Of a DNA stretch of 64,000 bases, positions 11,295 through 20,027 are shown piece by piece. Below the pieces are notes generated by a model. The model worked only from the letters and a program-made list of their open reading frames with translations. It was not told the DNA's origin and ran no database searches. Source of the DNA: Paenibacillus piri (GTDB taxonomy: Bacteria; Bacillota; Bacilli; Paenibacillales; NBRC-103111); NCBI RefSeq assembly GCF_004354045.1, contig NZ_SMRT01000005.1:196513-260512 (forward strand), in the 5' to 3' direction. A program made the position numbers and the translations under genes. Each line of letters begins with the position of its first letter. Position 1 is the first letter of the stretch.

Positions 11295-11334
11295 ACTCTT
11301 CCGGATCGCCTAGCGATATCGGGGGAGTTTTTCT
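11295..11334 (+). terminator. Terminator-like hairpin after the R1 array
   Basis: ACTC-n-CCG-n-TCG pairs with CGA-n-CGG-n-GAGT, followed by TTTTCTT. It lies between the repeat array and the speD promoter region and could end transcripts from the unknown gene at 10319. No gene is visible in 11341-11495. Confidence 0.6.
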
Positions 11335-11495
11335 TGTTACAGCCGAAAAAAAGCGGCCGCAACCATTCGCGCAATTATTTGAATATTGTTCGGATTTTCC
11401 TTGAAAAGCGTGCACCAGACCTAGTTTTTTGACATATGTTAGACAGTAATTGTTTGCTGCCCAACTAGTAAAATGACAATTGGTAAAAAAAAGTG

Positions 11496-11524
11496 TTGCA
11501 TTTCTGTTCAATAGATGTTATTTT
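11496..11524 (+). promoter_or_regulatory. Candidate sigma-A promoter for speD
   Basis: TTGCAT (11496-11501), a 17-bp spacer, then TATTTT (11519-11524). It would give a leader of about 140 nt. That leader contains a TTCCC-tc-GGGAA hairpin (near 11590) and two CCTAG blocks, one just before the AGGAAGGGGG Shine-Dalgarno. The blocks could pair and mask the ribosome site, but this is unproven. Confidence 0.45.
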
Positions 11525-11671
11525 TATTTTCGTTGAAAACAAAATAGGAACCAGGATTCACTCAGGACATTGAATGTTGCGAGAGATTATTCCCTCGGGA
11601 AGTGAATGACGTAGGTCCTAGCGGATGAAATTTTTTCAAACATTTTATTCCTAGGAAGGGGGAACCGAAGG

Positions 11672-12073
11672 ATGGAATATTCAACTTTCGGAAGACACGT
11701 TGCTGTTGATACTTGGGGAGTCGATTTTGATCTTCTCAACAATGCAGAATGGTTACAAGCACAAATGGTAGAGGCTGCCGAGGCATGCGGAGCGACGGTC
11801 ATGTCGGTTCAATCCAAGCAGTTTGAGCCGCAAGGTGCAACAGTGCTAGTTTTATTGTCGGAAAGTCATCTCTCCATTCATACGTATCCTGAGAAAGGTT
11901 TCGCCGCTCTCGATTGTTACACATGCGGTGAAACGGTTGATCCTCAGTTGGCAATCGACTATATGGTTTCCGTGCTGAAGCCTGAGACGGTACATGCGAA
12001 AAAGCTGGTTCGCGGTATGGGCGAGCTTGTTGTGGAAACGCCGGTTATTAAACAGGCGCAGTTAATTAAATAA
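11672..12073 (+). CDS. speD: S-adenosylmethionine decarboxylase proenzyme SpeD
   Basis: SpeD makes decarboxylated AdoMet, the aminopropyl donor for spermidine. This is the small prokaryotic class-1B form, 133 residues. Self-cleavage occurs at the Ser in ESHLSIHTYPE to create the pyruvoyl group. The conserved acid-base His (same motif) and Cys (DCYTCGET) are present. The start follows a very strong GGAAGGGGG. It is monocistronic, with its own promoter candidate and a terminator directly downstream. No speE is visible in the window. Confidence 0.96.
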   Translation: MEYSTFGRHVAVDTWGVDFDLLNNAEWLQAQMVEAAEACGATVMSVQSKQFEPQGATVLVLLSESHLSIHTYPEKGFAALDCYTCGETVDPQLAIDYMVSVLKPETVHAKKLVRGMGELVVETPVIKQAQLIK

Positions 12074-12096
12074 AATAATCGCCCGTATAAGGGAAC

Positions 12097-12137
12097 AATA
12101 GCCATGGATCGATTCGGGTCCGTGGTTATTTTTATTT
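12097..12137 (+). terminator. Intrinsic terminator after speD
   Basis: AATA-g-CCA-n-GGATC pairs with GGTCC-n-TGG-t-TATT, followed by TTTTATTT. Stem and tail are well formed, 23 bp after the speD stop. Confidence 0.8.
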
Positions 12138-12176
12138 GAACGACCCTTATGAATTTCCATACCCCCCCTCCCATAC

Positions 12177-12290
12177 AATATTAAGAAAAGCTTCTGACCG
12201 AAGCCCTTTCGACGAAGATACATTCGTGTTTTTGATGTAGCTTTTCTTGCAATAACAGAATTGTTCAGCTCCGCTGAAAATTTGTAAATA
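12177..12290 (+). repeat. R1 repeat, single direct copy
   Basis: This matches the 118-bp unit from AAGAAAAGCTTCTGACCGAA through GCTCCGCTGAAAA. The final arm has decayed (TTTGTAAATATCTTAT). It lies between the speD terminator and the membrane-protein gene at 12338. Confidence 0.9.
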
Positions 12291-12337
12291 TCTTATCGTT
12301 CAAATGGGACAAAATGCAAGCTGGGGAGGGGACTCCG

Positions 12338-12865
12338 GTGAAACGGAAAAAAAAGCTGTATATTTATGTGCTGCTGCTGTTTTTGGTGGTTTGGCCGGTT
12401 TATCAAATTGTCGGGATGTTAGGCGGCCATGCGGAGAAGCAAAACGCCGGGAAGCTGCTGTACCAGGTTTCCATGTTTCAGATGGAGCTGCTCGGCAGCT
12501 TTCTGAACGATGTGAATCAAATGCAGGGGACCGGCGGACTGGACCTGCTGCGTCAGGCCGTGTACACGGCGAATTTCACGCATGAGCATCTCGTGCTGGC
12601 ATTCGGCGAGGATCGGCTGACGCCGCTGAACGGCCTTACTCAGCTGATGCAGTATGTCGTGAGGCTCCAGATCGGCGGGCAGCGGCCGCTGAAGGCGGAC
12701 GAAGCGCAGACGCTCGAGCAGATCCGCAAGCAGTATGCCGACATGTTCGACGCTTACGGGAAGCTTATGTCGCCGAGCTATTCGATCGTATCCGCGCAAA
12801 ACGATAAATTGATGAAAGCGGATAAGGCGATGACGGAGCTGCTGCGAAAAAAGCTGCTGCAATAG
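12338..12865 (+). CDS. Membrane-anchored protein of unknown function
   Basis: The 175-residue product is basic at the N-terminus (KRKKKL), with one transmembrane helix at about 6-26 (YIYVLLLFLVVWPVYQIVG). The rest is a mostly helical outer or cytoplasmic domain. I do not recognise the family. GTG 12338 is chosen over the ATG at 12314 because GGGGAGGGG lies 6 bases before it and the upstream codons would disrupt the membrane anchor. It lies just upstream of hemA on the same strand but has a possible promoter between, so co-regulation with haem synthesis is not shown. Confidence 0.65.
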   Translation: MKRKKKLYIYVLLLFLVVWPVYQIVGMLGGHAEKQNAGKLLYQVSMFQMELLGSFLNDVNQMQGTGGLDLLRQAVYTANFTHEHLVLAFGEDRLTPLNGLTQLMQYVVRLQIGGQRPLKADEAQTLEQIRKQYADMFDAYGKLMSPSYSIVSAQNDKLMKADKAMTELLRKKLLQ

Positions 12866-12990
12866 CCGGCGCGGCCGAAACGAATCCAGTTCCGGTATAA
12901 AGCGGACAAATTAGGCTGAAAATATATAAGTGATAAGCGCCGCTTTCACATATTATACAAAAAATTTGTCGGAGCAGCCCGGCTATATAT

Positions 12991-12998
12991 GCTATAAT
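12991..12998 (+). promoter_or_regulatory. Extended -10 element upstream of hemA
   Basis: TGC-TATAAT lies 28 bp before the hemA GTG. The -35 region is poor (CGGAGC at 17 bp), which fits an extended -10 promoter. The same TGC-TATAAT form recurs upstream of the small ORF at 28115, the DUF4321 gene and radC. Confidence 0.5.
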
Positions 12999-13025
12999 GT
13001 TTTCAGAAAACAAAGGGGGAGGCAG

Positions 13026-14429
13026 GTGACGACTGTGCATATCGTTGTAGCGGGCTTAAATTACCGGACGGCGCCGGTGGCGATCCGCGAAAAATTTACA
13101 TTTTCCGAGGTAGAGCTGACCCGGGCGCTGAAGGAGCTCAAGCAAACGAAGAGCGTCATGGAATGTGTCATTGTCGGCACCTGCAACCGGACGGAATTAT
13201 ACGTGGTTGTCGAGCGGGAGCACTTGTGCGGACATTATTTGCGCGGCTTTATCGAAAAATGGTTCGGCGTTCCCCGCGAACAGTTCAATAAGCATTTATA
13301 TATTTATGAGAGTGATAAAGCGATCGACCACCTGTTCCACGTAGCCAGCGGCCTTGATTCGATGGTAATCGGGGAAACGCAAATATTGGGTCAGGTGAAG
13401 GATGCGCTTCAGCTGGCTCAGCAGGAAAAAACGACAGGCGTGATGCTGAACACGCTGTTCAAGCAAGCGGTCACGATGGCGAAGCGCGCGCATACCGAAA
13501 CCGGGATCGGCGAAAACCCGGTATCCGTCAGCTATGCGGCTGTCGAGCTCGGCAAACGGATTTTCGGCAGCTACGATCATAAGAAGGTGATGATCGTAGG
13601 CGCAGGCAAAATGAGCGAGCTGACGGTGAAGCATCTATATGCCAACGGGGCGGACAAGGTGATTGTCGTCAACCGTACCTTGAGCCGGGCGCAAGAGCTT
13701 GCGGACAAGTTTCAAGGCGTCGCCTGTTCGATGGACCGTTTGCTTCAATATTTGGAGGAAGTCGATATCGTCATCAGCTCGACCGGCGCAGCGGATTTGG
13801 TGCTCACGCGGGAGCAGGTTGCCGCAGTTTTGCAAAAACGCCGCTCCAGACCGCTGTTCATGATCGATATCGCGGTTCCGCGCGATTTGGACCCGGCCAT
13901 CGGAGAGCTGCCGAACGTGTTCTTGTACGACATCGACAATTTGCAGACGATTGTCAACAATCATTTGCAGGAGCGCCATAAGGCGGCTGTTGTGATCGAG
14001 GAGATGATAGTCGGAGAAATGCGGGCATTCGAGCAATGGACCAAGACATTGGGGGTAAGCCCCGTTATTCAGGCTCTGCAGACGAAGGCGGGCATGATCC
14101 ATGAGGAAACGATGGACAGCCTGATGAAGAAGCTGCCCGATTTGGACGAACGGGAGCTTAAAGTCATTCGCAAGCTGACGAAAAGCATCGTCAATCAAAT
14201 GCTGCGTGACCCTGTCAACCGCATCAAGGAAATGGCGGCCGAACGACACGGTGATGAGGCGCTGGACTATTTTACGAAAATATTCGCGCTCGAGGAGCAG
14301 ATGGCACAACTGGAGCAGGAGGAGGAGGCCGCACGGAAGTCGGCCGCGGAAGGTGCCCATGACCGTTGGAAGGAAGAGCAAGTCACTGCGGTTCCAATGA
14401 CGCCCGCCGATGCCTTGGCTAAATCGTAA
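13026..14429 (+). CDS. hemA: Glutamyl-tRNA reductase HemA
   Basis: HemA catalyses the first committed C5-pathway step, glutamyl-tRNA(Glu) to glutamate-1-semialdehyde with NADPH. The product is 467 residues. The catalytic Cys lies in VGTCNRTELY, followed by HLFHVASGLDSMVIGE and QILGQVK, an NADPH domain (MIVGAGKMSEL) and a C-terminal dimerisation helix region. The GTG at 13026 follows GGGGGAGG and gives the family-like N-terminus HIVVAGLNYRTAPV; the longer frame from 12930 is rejected. The C-tail past about residue 420 is Glu/Ala-rich and slightly longer than usual. It heads a block running to hemB. Confidence 0.97.
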   Translation: MTTVHIVVAGLNYRTAPVAIREKFTFSEVELTRALKELKQTKSVMECVIVGTCNRTELYVVVEREHLCGHYLRGFIEKWFGVPREQFNKHLYIYESDKAIDHLFHVASGLDSMVIGETQILGQVKDALQLAQQEKTTGVMLNTLFKQAVTMAKRAHTETGIGENPVSVSYAAVELGKRIFGSYDHKKVMIVGAGKMSELTVKHLYANGADKVIVVNRTLSRAQELADKFQGVACSMDRLLQYLEEVDIVISSTGAADLVLTREQVAAVLQKRRSRPLFMIDIAVPRDLDPAIGELPNVFLYDIDNLQTIVNNHLQERHKAAVVIEEMIVGEMRAFEQWTKTLGVSPVIQALQTKAGMIHEETMDSLMKKLPDLDERELKVIRKLTKSIVNQMLRDPVNRIKEMAAERHGDEALDYFTKIFALEEQMAQLEQEEEAARKSAAEGAHDRWKEEQVTAVPMTPADALAKS

Positions 14430-14450
14430 TCGGGAGAGGTGCCTTGGTCA

Positions 14451-15275
14451 ATGGTTACGAAAAGCTGGTTATATGATGCGATCATCTATATATATGCCCT
14501 GAGCCTGCTGTTTTACTTCTCGGACTTCGTCGGTTCGAATCGAAGTGCGAAACGGATGGGTGCAGGGTTGCTTTCTTTTGTATGGGTTTTGCAAACGGTC
14601 TATCTGGTATTCAGTTTGATCGAGCATAACCGGGCGGCTGCCTACTCGATGTTTGAAGCGCTGTTTATGCTGTCCTGGCTGCTCGTTGCGGTATCGCTGA
14701 TCATAAGCCGCTTTTTTCGAATCGAGCTATTCGTATTTTCGGTTAATGTGATCGGGTTCGCCGTGTTGGCTTTGAATTTTTTCAGCAATCCGAAAGTATC
14801 GCCGACGCTGGCCTCATGGAAAATAAGCGATGAGCTGCTTTTTATACATATCAGCCTGTCGATCGGCAGCTACGGAGCTTTCGCGATAGCGGGCGTTTTT
14901 TCGGGGATGTACTGGTTTTTGCACCGGCAATTGAAGGAGAAAAAATGGTCGAAGCTGATGCAGCGGCTGCCAAGCCTGGATAAAACCGATCATTATGCAT
15001 ATGTGTCCGTTATTATCGGCGCTCCACTGCTATTGCTCGGTCTTTCGCTCGGCGTGGTATGGATTGTGCTTGAAGGAGATATCAGGCTGCTCTTTGATCC
15101 GAAGGTGATTAATTCCTGGTTTGTGATGCTGGCCTATACGTTTTATTTATTTCAGCGTATTGTGATGAAAATACCCGGGGACAGACTGGCGCTTTGGAAT
15201 TTGGCCGCTTTTTGCATTATGGCGCTGAATGTGGTGTTTGCCAACTTTTATTCGGCCTTCCATCAATGGTCATAA
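14451..15275 (+). CDS. hemX: HemX/CcsA-type cytochrome c assembly family membrane protein
   Basis: This is an integral membrane protein with about eight hydrophobic segments and 274 residues. It resembles Bacillus HemX, a CcsA-related protein encoded between hemA and hemC that lowers HemA abundance. Position and topology support the call. The characteristic CcsA tryptophan-rich signature is not obvious. ATG 14451 is chosen because GGGAGAGG lies 11 bases before it, while the alternative GTG at 14439 overlaps that site. It begins 21 bp after hemA, so the two are co-transcribed. Confidence 0.85.
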   Translation: MVTKSWLYDAIIYIYALSLLFYFSDFVGSNRSAKRMGAGLLSFVWVLQTVYLVFSLIEHNRAAAYSMFEALFMLSWLLVAVSLIISRFFRIELFVFSVNVIGFAVLALNFFSNPKVSPTLASWKISDELLFIHISLSIGSYGAFAIAGVFSGMYWFLHRQLKEKKWSKLMQRLPSLDKTDHYAYVSVIIGAPLLLLGLSLGVVWIVLEGDIRLLFDPKVINSWFVMLAYTFYLFQRIVMKIPGDRLALWNLAAFCIMALNVVFANFYSAFHQWS

Positions 15276-15295
15276 CCGAAAGACGGGTGGATGCG

Positions 15296-16012
15296 GTGAA
15301 ACAACCGGAGGGTAAAAGGTATTACCCATTAATGCTCGACATGAAGGGGAAAAACTGCGTCATTGTCGGAGGCGGAACGGTAGCGCAGCGCAAGGCTGAG
15401 GCGCTGCTCGAAGCGGGTGCGGAGGTTACGCTGATCAGTCCGTCTTTTACGGCACAGCTGGAGCAGCGGGCCCTGTCGGGCGAAATGCCGCCAAGGCTGA
15501 TCCGCGAACGATACCGTCCGGGCATGCCGGAGCTGGGCGAAGCGTTTCTTGTTTTTGCGGCGACGGATGTAACGGAGATCAATTCGGCGGTGCGTTTGGA
15601 AGCGGAATCGTTGGGCAAGCTGGTTACTGTAGCCAATGACGCGGCAGGCAGCGGTTTTATCGTTCCGGCGGTCGTGCGGCGGGGCAAGCTGGTCATCGCG
15701 GTTTCGACCGAAGGCGCAAGTCCCGGCACGGCCAGAAAGGTTAAACGGGAACTGGAGCAAATGTTCGGCGACGAGTACGAGACGTACCTGGAGCTGCTGC
15801 AGCAGCTGCGCGTGCTGGTTCAGTCGATCGTCGGCGATACGGCGGAAAGGCAGGCGATATTCCGGGCGATATTGGACTTGGAGCTGCTTGCGTGGATTCG
15901 CTCCGGACGCTTTGACGAGCAGGCCGGGAGGGAGCTGGCATTACGGATCGCCGCTGATCCGACGGAAGCCGGAATCCGGCAGCTGGACGAATGGATTCGC
16001 CGGCTCGATTAA
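15296..16012 (+). CDS. Precorrin-2 dehydrogenase / sirohydrochlorin ferrochelatase (Met8/CysG-N type)
   Basis: This NAD-dependent enzyme oxidises precorrin-2 to sirohydrochlorin and may insert iron to give sirohaem. It works with the methyltransferase domain encoded two genes later. The 238 residues include a Rossmann motif (CVIVGGGTVAQRKAEALL), FAATDV, and NDAAGSGFIVPAVVRRG followed by STEGASPGTARKVKREL, all diagnostic. The start is uncertain: GTG 15296 has GGGTGG 4 bases before it, while ATG 15266 would overlap the hemX end and lacks a ribosome site. The location inside the hem cluster links sirohaem to the shared uroporphyrinogen III branch point. Confidence 0.9.
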   Translation: MKQPEGKRYYPLMLDMKGKNCVIVGGGTVAQRKAEALLEAGAEVTLISPSFTAQLEQRALSGEMPPRLIRERYRPGMPELGEAFLVFAATDVTEINSAVRLEAESLGKLVTVANDAAGSGFIVPAVVRRGKLVIAVSTEGASPGTARKVKRELEQMFGDEYETYLELLQQLRVLVQSIVGDTAERQAIFRAILDLELLAWIRSGRFDEQAGRELALRIAADPTEAGIRQLDEWIRRLD

Positions 16013-16021
16013 AAAAATATC

Positions 16022-16084
16022 GGGGGCTCACCCAAAAAGTTATCGGAGTTAGCTTCGGAGCATTACGTCATTATTGGGGGACTC
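16022..16084 (+). repeat. R4 repeat, short copy
   Basis: It is bounded by GGGGGCTCACCCAAAAAGT and TTATTGGGGGACT, matching the ends of the full-length copy at 30956-31064. The middle is shortened to an AGTTAGCTTCGGAGC-like core. It fills the space between the precorrin-2 dehydrogenase stop and the hemC ribosome site, inside the operon. Confidence 0.65.
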
Positions 16085-16105
16085 AGAAGCAGAGGAGATG
16101 AGAGT

Positions 16106-17035
16106 ATGCGCAAAATTATCGTCGGTACGAGGCAGAGCGCGCTGGCTCTGACGCAGACCGGGCAGGTGGTGAAGCATCTGCGGGCGCTGTGCCGGGAGCA
16201 TGGCATCGAATGCGAATTTGAAGTGAAAAAAATCGTCACCAAGGGCGACCGGATTTTGGACGTAACGTTATCCAAAGTTGGCGGAAAAGGGCTGTTCGTC
16301 AAAGAAATCGAGCAGGCGCTGATGGACGGCGAGATCGATATGGCAGTGCACAGTATGAAGGACATGCCCTGGGAGCTTCCCGAAGGGCTTGTCGTCGGCG
16401 CCGTACCGCTGCGCGAAGACCCGCGCGACTGCCTGATCACGCGCGGAGCCGCCGGCCTCGACGAGCTGCCACAGGGAGCGAAGGTCGGCACGAGCAGCCT
16501 GCGCCGTGCGTGCCAGCTGCAGCATTACCGCCCGGATCTGCGGATCGAGTCGATCCGGGGCAACATCGATTCGAGGCTGAAGAAGCTCGAATCGGAAGGC
16601 TTCGATGGGATACTGCTGGCGGCCGCCGGCTTGCGGCGGATCGGCTGGGAGGATCGCATCAGCGCTTATTTGCCGCCCGAGGTATGCATCCCTGCCGTAG
16701 GCCAGGGAGCGCTCTGCATCGAATGCAGGGGCGGCGACGGATTCGTGCTTGACCTGCTCAAGCACTATAATGATGCGCCGACCGCCCTTGCGGTGGCGGC
16801 GGAACGGAGCTTTCTCGGCAAGCTGAACGGCGGCTGCCAGGTGCCGATCGGCGCATATGCGACAATCGCCGCCGACGGCGGCATCGCGATGACCGGGATG
16901 GTAGGCTCGCCGGATGGGGACAGCATGCTTAAAGAGACCATGACCGGAACCGATCCGGACAAGCTGGGGCATGAGTTGGCGGATGCTTTGATTGCCAGGG
17001 GTGCCGCTGAATTATTGGCGATGGTGAGGAGCTGA
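16106..17035 (+). CDS. hemC: Porphobilinogen deaminase (hydroxymethylbilane synthase) HemC
   Basis: HemC polymerises four porphobilinogens into hydroxymethylbilane on a covalent dipyrromethane cofactor. The 309 residues have the family length. Motifs: [33 protein letters not shown], the catalytic Asp in [20 protein letters not shown], and the cofactor-carrying Cys in [17 protein letters not shown] stands 9 bases before the ATG. The next gene begins 5 bp after the stop. Confidence 0.97.
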   Translation: MRKIIVGTRQSALALTQTGQVVKHLRALCREHGIECEFEVKKIVTKGDRILDVTLSKVGGKGLFVKEIEQALMDGEIDMAVHSMKDMPWELPEGLVVGAVPLREDPRDCLITRGAAGLDELPQGAKVGTSSLRRACQLQHYRPDLRIESIRGNIDSRLKKLESEGFDGILLAAAGLRRIGWEDRISAYLPPEVCIPAVGQGALCIECRGGDGFVLDLLKHYNDAPTALAVAAERSFLGKLNGGCQVPIGAYATIAADGGIAMTGMVGSPDGDSMLKETMTGTDPDKLGHELADALIARGAAELLAMVRS

Positions 17036-17040
17036 GACGG

Positions 17041-18570
17041 GTGAGTAAGGGAGTCGTATATCTCGTTGGAGCAGGGCCGGGCGATCCGAAGCTGATAACG
17101 GTTCGGGGACTGGAGGCCATACAGCGCGCCGATGTCGTTGTATACGACCGCTTGGCAAGTCCAAGGCTGCTCAGGCATATGAAGCCAGGCGCGGAAAAAA
17201 TATTTGTCGGCAAGCTGCCGGACAAGCATATGATGAAGCAGAGCGAAATTAATCGGCTGCTGGTCGATTTGGCGCTCCAAGGCAAAATCGTTACCCGGCT
17301 GAAGGGCGGCGATCCGAGCGTGTTCGGCCGGGTCGGCGAGGAAGCGGAGCTGTTGGCCGACCATGGAATCCGGTTCGAAATCGTGCCGGGCATCACATCG
17401 GCGATCGCGGTTCCCGCTTATGCCGGCATTCCGGTCACACATCGTGATTTTACGTCCTCATTTTCGATCGTAACCGGACATGAGTATCCGAACAAGACAT
17501 ACAGCAGCGTGAATTGGGGAAATTTGGCCCAGGCTTCGGGCACGCTCATTTTTTTGATGGGCGTGGCGAACCTGGAATTTATATGCAGTCAATTGATCGA
17601 AGGCGGTAAATCGGCCGCCACGCCGGTCGCGCTGATCCGCTGGGGAACCTGGATGGAGCAGGCGACGCTCACAGGCACGCTCACCGATATTTTCGACAAG
17701 GTGAAGGCGGCGAATTTTCAATCGCCCGCTGTTATTATCGTCGGCGAGGTCGTCAAGCTGCGCGACAAGCTCGCTTGGTTTGAGAAAAAGCCGCTGTTCG
17801 GCCGCCGCATTCTCGTCACGCGCGCCCGCAGTCAAGCAAGCGATCTGGTGAGTCAGATCGAGGAGCTGGGCGGCGAGGCGGTCGAGTTTCCGGTGATCCG
17901 CATACAGCCTCCGACGAAGGCCGCCGCACAGCAGGCGTTAGGCTTGGCCCTGCAGCGGCTGCCGGATTTCGACTGGGTTTTGTTTACGAGCGTGAACGGG
18001 GTAGAACGCTTTTTCGAGGAGCTTCGGGACAGGCGTATCGATGTGCGCGGCATGAGCAAGGCGCGAATCGCCGCCGTCGGCCCGAAAACGGCCGATGCGC
18101 TGTTGAATCGCGGCCTGCTGGCGGACATGCTGCCCCCCAAGTTTCAAGGCGACGAGCTGCTGGCCAGCCTGGAAGCCGAGCTGAAGCCGGGGCAGCAGGT
18201 GCTGCTGCCGACGGCCGATATTGCCAAGGCTTACATTCCGGCAAAGCTTCGCGAACTGGGACTTCAAGTGACCGAGGTGGATGTATATGAGACCGTATTG
18301 GAGACGAGCGGCGGTGCGGAACTGATCGAGCTGCTGCGGCAGCAGGCCATTCATATTATTACTTTTACAAGCTCGTCCACCGTTACGAATTTGCTGCGTG
18401 CTCTGCAGGAGCTTGGGGTTTCCGATCCGTTGGAGCTGCTGGCCCCTTGCCGGATAGCCTGTATCGGACCGATGACGGCGCAAACCGCAGAAGAAGCCGG
18501 GCTCGGCGTCGATTATTTGGCGGAGGAAGCGACCGTCGAATCGCTTGTGGCCGGGCTATATCAACCGTAG
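17041..18570 (+). CDS. Fused uroporphyrinogen-III C-methyltransferase / uroporphyrinogen-III synthase (CobA-HemD)
   Basis: This is a two-domain protein of 509 residues. Residues 1 to about 250 form a SUMT domain (YLVGAGPGDPKLITVRG, VVYDRLAS, RLKGGDPSVFGR, EIVPGITSAIA, GTLIFLMGV) that methylates uroporphyrinogen III to precorrin-2. From about 258 comes a HemD domain (ILVTRARSQASDL, FDWVLFTSVNGVERFF, AAVGPKTADAL, HIITFTSSSTVTNLL) that cyclises hydroxymethylbilane to uroporphyrinogen III. The fusion puts the enzyme making the branch-point intermediate on the same chain as the one diverting it to sirohaem. It starts at GTG 17041, five bases after hemC. Confidence 0.95.
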   Translation: MSKGVVYLVGAGPGDPKLITVRGLEAIQRADVVVYDRLASPRLLRHMKPGAEKIFVGKLPDKHMMKQSEINRLLVDLALQGKIVTRLKGGDPSVFGRVGEEAELLADHGIRFEIVPGITSAIAVPAYAGIPVTHRDFTSSFSIVTGHEYPNKTYSSVNWGNLAQASGTLIFLMGVANLEFICSQLIEGGKSAATPVALIRWGTWMEQATLTGTLTDIFDKVKAANFQSPAVIIVGEVVKLRDKLAWFEKKPLFGRRILVTRARSQASDLVSQIEELGGEAVEFPVIRIQPPTKAAAQQALGLALQRLPDFDWVLFTSVNGVERFFEELRDRRIDVRGMSKARIAAVGPKTADALLNRGLLADMLPPKFQGDELLASLEAELKPGQQVLLPTADIAKAYIPAKLRELGLQVTEVDVYETVLETSGGAELIELLRQQAIHIITFTSSSTVTNLLRALQELGVSDPLELLAPCRIACIGPMTAQTAEEAGLGVDYLAEEATVESLVAGLYQP

Positions 18571-18656
18571 CGCTTGCCTTGCAAACGTTAGAAGTCGGGC
18601 GAATATGAGGCGGATAAAGCGGTATCGTTCTGTAATAAGCTTTTAACATATAAGCA

Positions 18657-18723
18657 GAGACTGTCGATGAATATGGAAAAGGCATTGAGAATTGCTATAG
18701 GGCCGCACTTAATCGACAGTCTC
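18657..18723 (+). repeat. 12-bp inverted repeat between cobA-hemD and hemB
   Basis: GAGACTGTCGAT (18657-18668) pairs perfectly with ATCGACAGTCTC (18712-18723) around a 43-base loop. No T-run follows, so termination is unlikely. The second arm ends 21 bases before the hemB Shine-Dalgarno. It may be an mRNA-processing or stability hairpin, or a short mobile remnant. Confidence 0.6.
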
Positions 18724-18755
18724 AATTAACATGTAATCTCAGGAGGGGAAAAGCA

Positions 18756-19754
18756 ATGGGATTTCCAATCGTTCGCAACCGGAGACTGCGCAGCTCGAGC
18801 GCGATTCGCAGTTTGGTCAGAGAGAACGCGGTTTCGGTGAATGATCTGATTTATCCGATTTTTGTAACGCATGGCACGCAAATCAAGGATGAAATTTCGT
18901 CGATGCCGGGCGTATATCATTTTTCGCTGGACCGTCTCGAAGAGGAGATTCAGGAGGTCGTTTCGCTAGGCATTAAAATGATCATGCTGTTCGGCGTTCC
19001 CGAGCATAAGGATGCCGAGGGCAGCTCGGCATTCGACCATAACGGCATTGTGCAGCAGGCAACCCGCCGTATCAAAAAGCAGCACCCGGAATTGCTCATC
19101 GCAGCGGATACCTGCTTGTGCCAGTTCACCGATCATGGCCATTGCGGCTACGTGCATGTCGATGAGAAGACGCAGCTCGCCGAAGTGCATAATGACCGTT
19201 CGCTGGAGCTGCTCGTGAAAACCGCCGTTGCCCAAGCCGAAGCGGGCGCCGACATCATCGCCCCGTCGAATATGATGGACGGCTTCGTCTATGCGATTCG
19301 TCAAGGACTGGACGAAGCGGGCTACGATCATATTCCGATCATGTCTTACGCGGTAAAATACGCGTCTTCCTATTACGGGCCTTTCCGCGAGGCGGCGCAT
19401 TCCGCTCCCCAATTCGGCGACCGGAAGACGTATCAGATGGATCCGGCCAATGCCCGCGAAGCGCTGCGCGAGGCTGAGTCGGATGTCGTCGAGGGTGCGG
19501 ACTTTTTGATGGTCAAGCCTGCAATGGCTTATATGGACATTATACGGACGCTGCGCGACCAATTCGACCTGCCGCTTGTATGCTACAATGTGAGCGGTGA
19601 ATATTCAATGATTAAAGCGGCCTCGCTGCAGGGCTGGGTCGACGAGCGTGCGATCGTGATGGAAACGATGACCGGCTTCAAGCGGGCGGGTGCGGATCTG
19701 ATTATTACCTACTTCGCTAAAGATGTGGCCCGCTGGGTACGCGAATCCATATAA
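18756..19754 (+). CDS. hemB: Delta-aminolevulinic acid dehydratase (porphobilinogen synthase) HemB
   Basis: HemB condenses two 5-aminolevulinate molecules to porphobilinogen. The 332 residues match a full-length enzyme. [15 protein letters not shown] carries Cys ligands typical of the zinc-using class. Schiff-base lysines lie in [15 protein letters not shown] and [20 protein letters not shown] stands 7 bases before the ATG. A strong terminator follows, so hemB is probably the last gene of the hemA-led block. Confidence 0.97.
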   Translation: MGFPIVRNRRLRSSSAIRSLVRENAVSVNDLIYPIFVTHGTQIKDEISSMPGVYHFSLDRLEEEIQEVVSLGIKMIMLFGVPEHKDAEGSSAFDHNGIVQQATRRIKKQHPELLIAADTCLCQFTDHGHCGYVHVDEKTQLAEVHNDRSLELLVKTAVAQAEAGADIIAPSNMMDGFVYAIRQGLDEAGYDHIPIMSYAVKYASSYYGPFREAAHSAPQFGDRKTYQMDPANAREALREAESDVVEGADFLMVKPAMAYMDIIRTLRDQFDLPLVCYNVSGEYSMIKAASLQGWVDERAIVMETMTGFKRAGADLIITYFAKDVARWVRESI

Positions 19755-19772
19755 CCGAATTATGAATTTTAT

Positions 19773-19822
19773 AGCTTTTCCCATGCGGCTCGCATTTTGC
19801 GGCTGTGCGGGAGAAGCTTTTT
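19773..19822 (+). terminator. Intrinsic terminator after hemB
   Basis: AGCTT-n-TCCC-ATGC pairs with GTGC-GGGA-n-AAGCT and is followed by TTTTT. It separates the hemA-hemB block from hemE. Confidence 0.75.
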
Positions 19823-19916
19823 CACATTCATAGGACGTTGAGTTTGAGATCCGGCGAAACGGCTGTCCGGGCGCGGTTCTTGTCATACTTTTGTCGGAAT
19901 CTCGGGACCCATTCTG

Positions 19917-19945
19917 TTGTTACAGGCTGCCAAATAGGGCATAAT
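19917..19945 (+). promoter_or_regulatory. Candidate sigma-A promoter for hemE-hemH-hemY
   Basis: TTGTTA (19917-19922), a 17-bp spacer, CATAAT (19940-19945). It lies 82 bp upstream of the hemE start and just after the hemB terminator, which supports an independent second haem transcript. Confidence 0.5.
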
Positions 19946-20027
19946 AATGATTAGAACAAATTATGCTTGCGAAGCGGATTTTGCTTGGGGAATGTGCTTT
20001 GGGGGTATACGGAAACGAGGTAGAGCG

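Noticed and set aside
12940..12965. A PerR-box-like AT-rich stretch before hemA
   Set aside because: Only a partial match to TTATAATNATTATAA, with no dyad symmetry.
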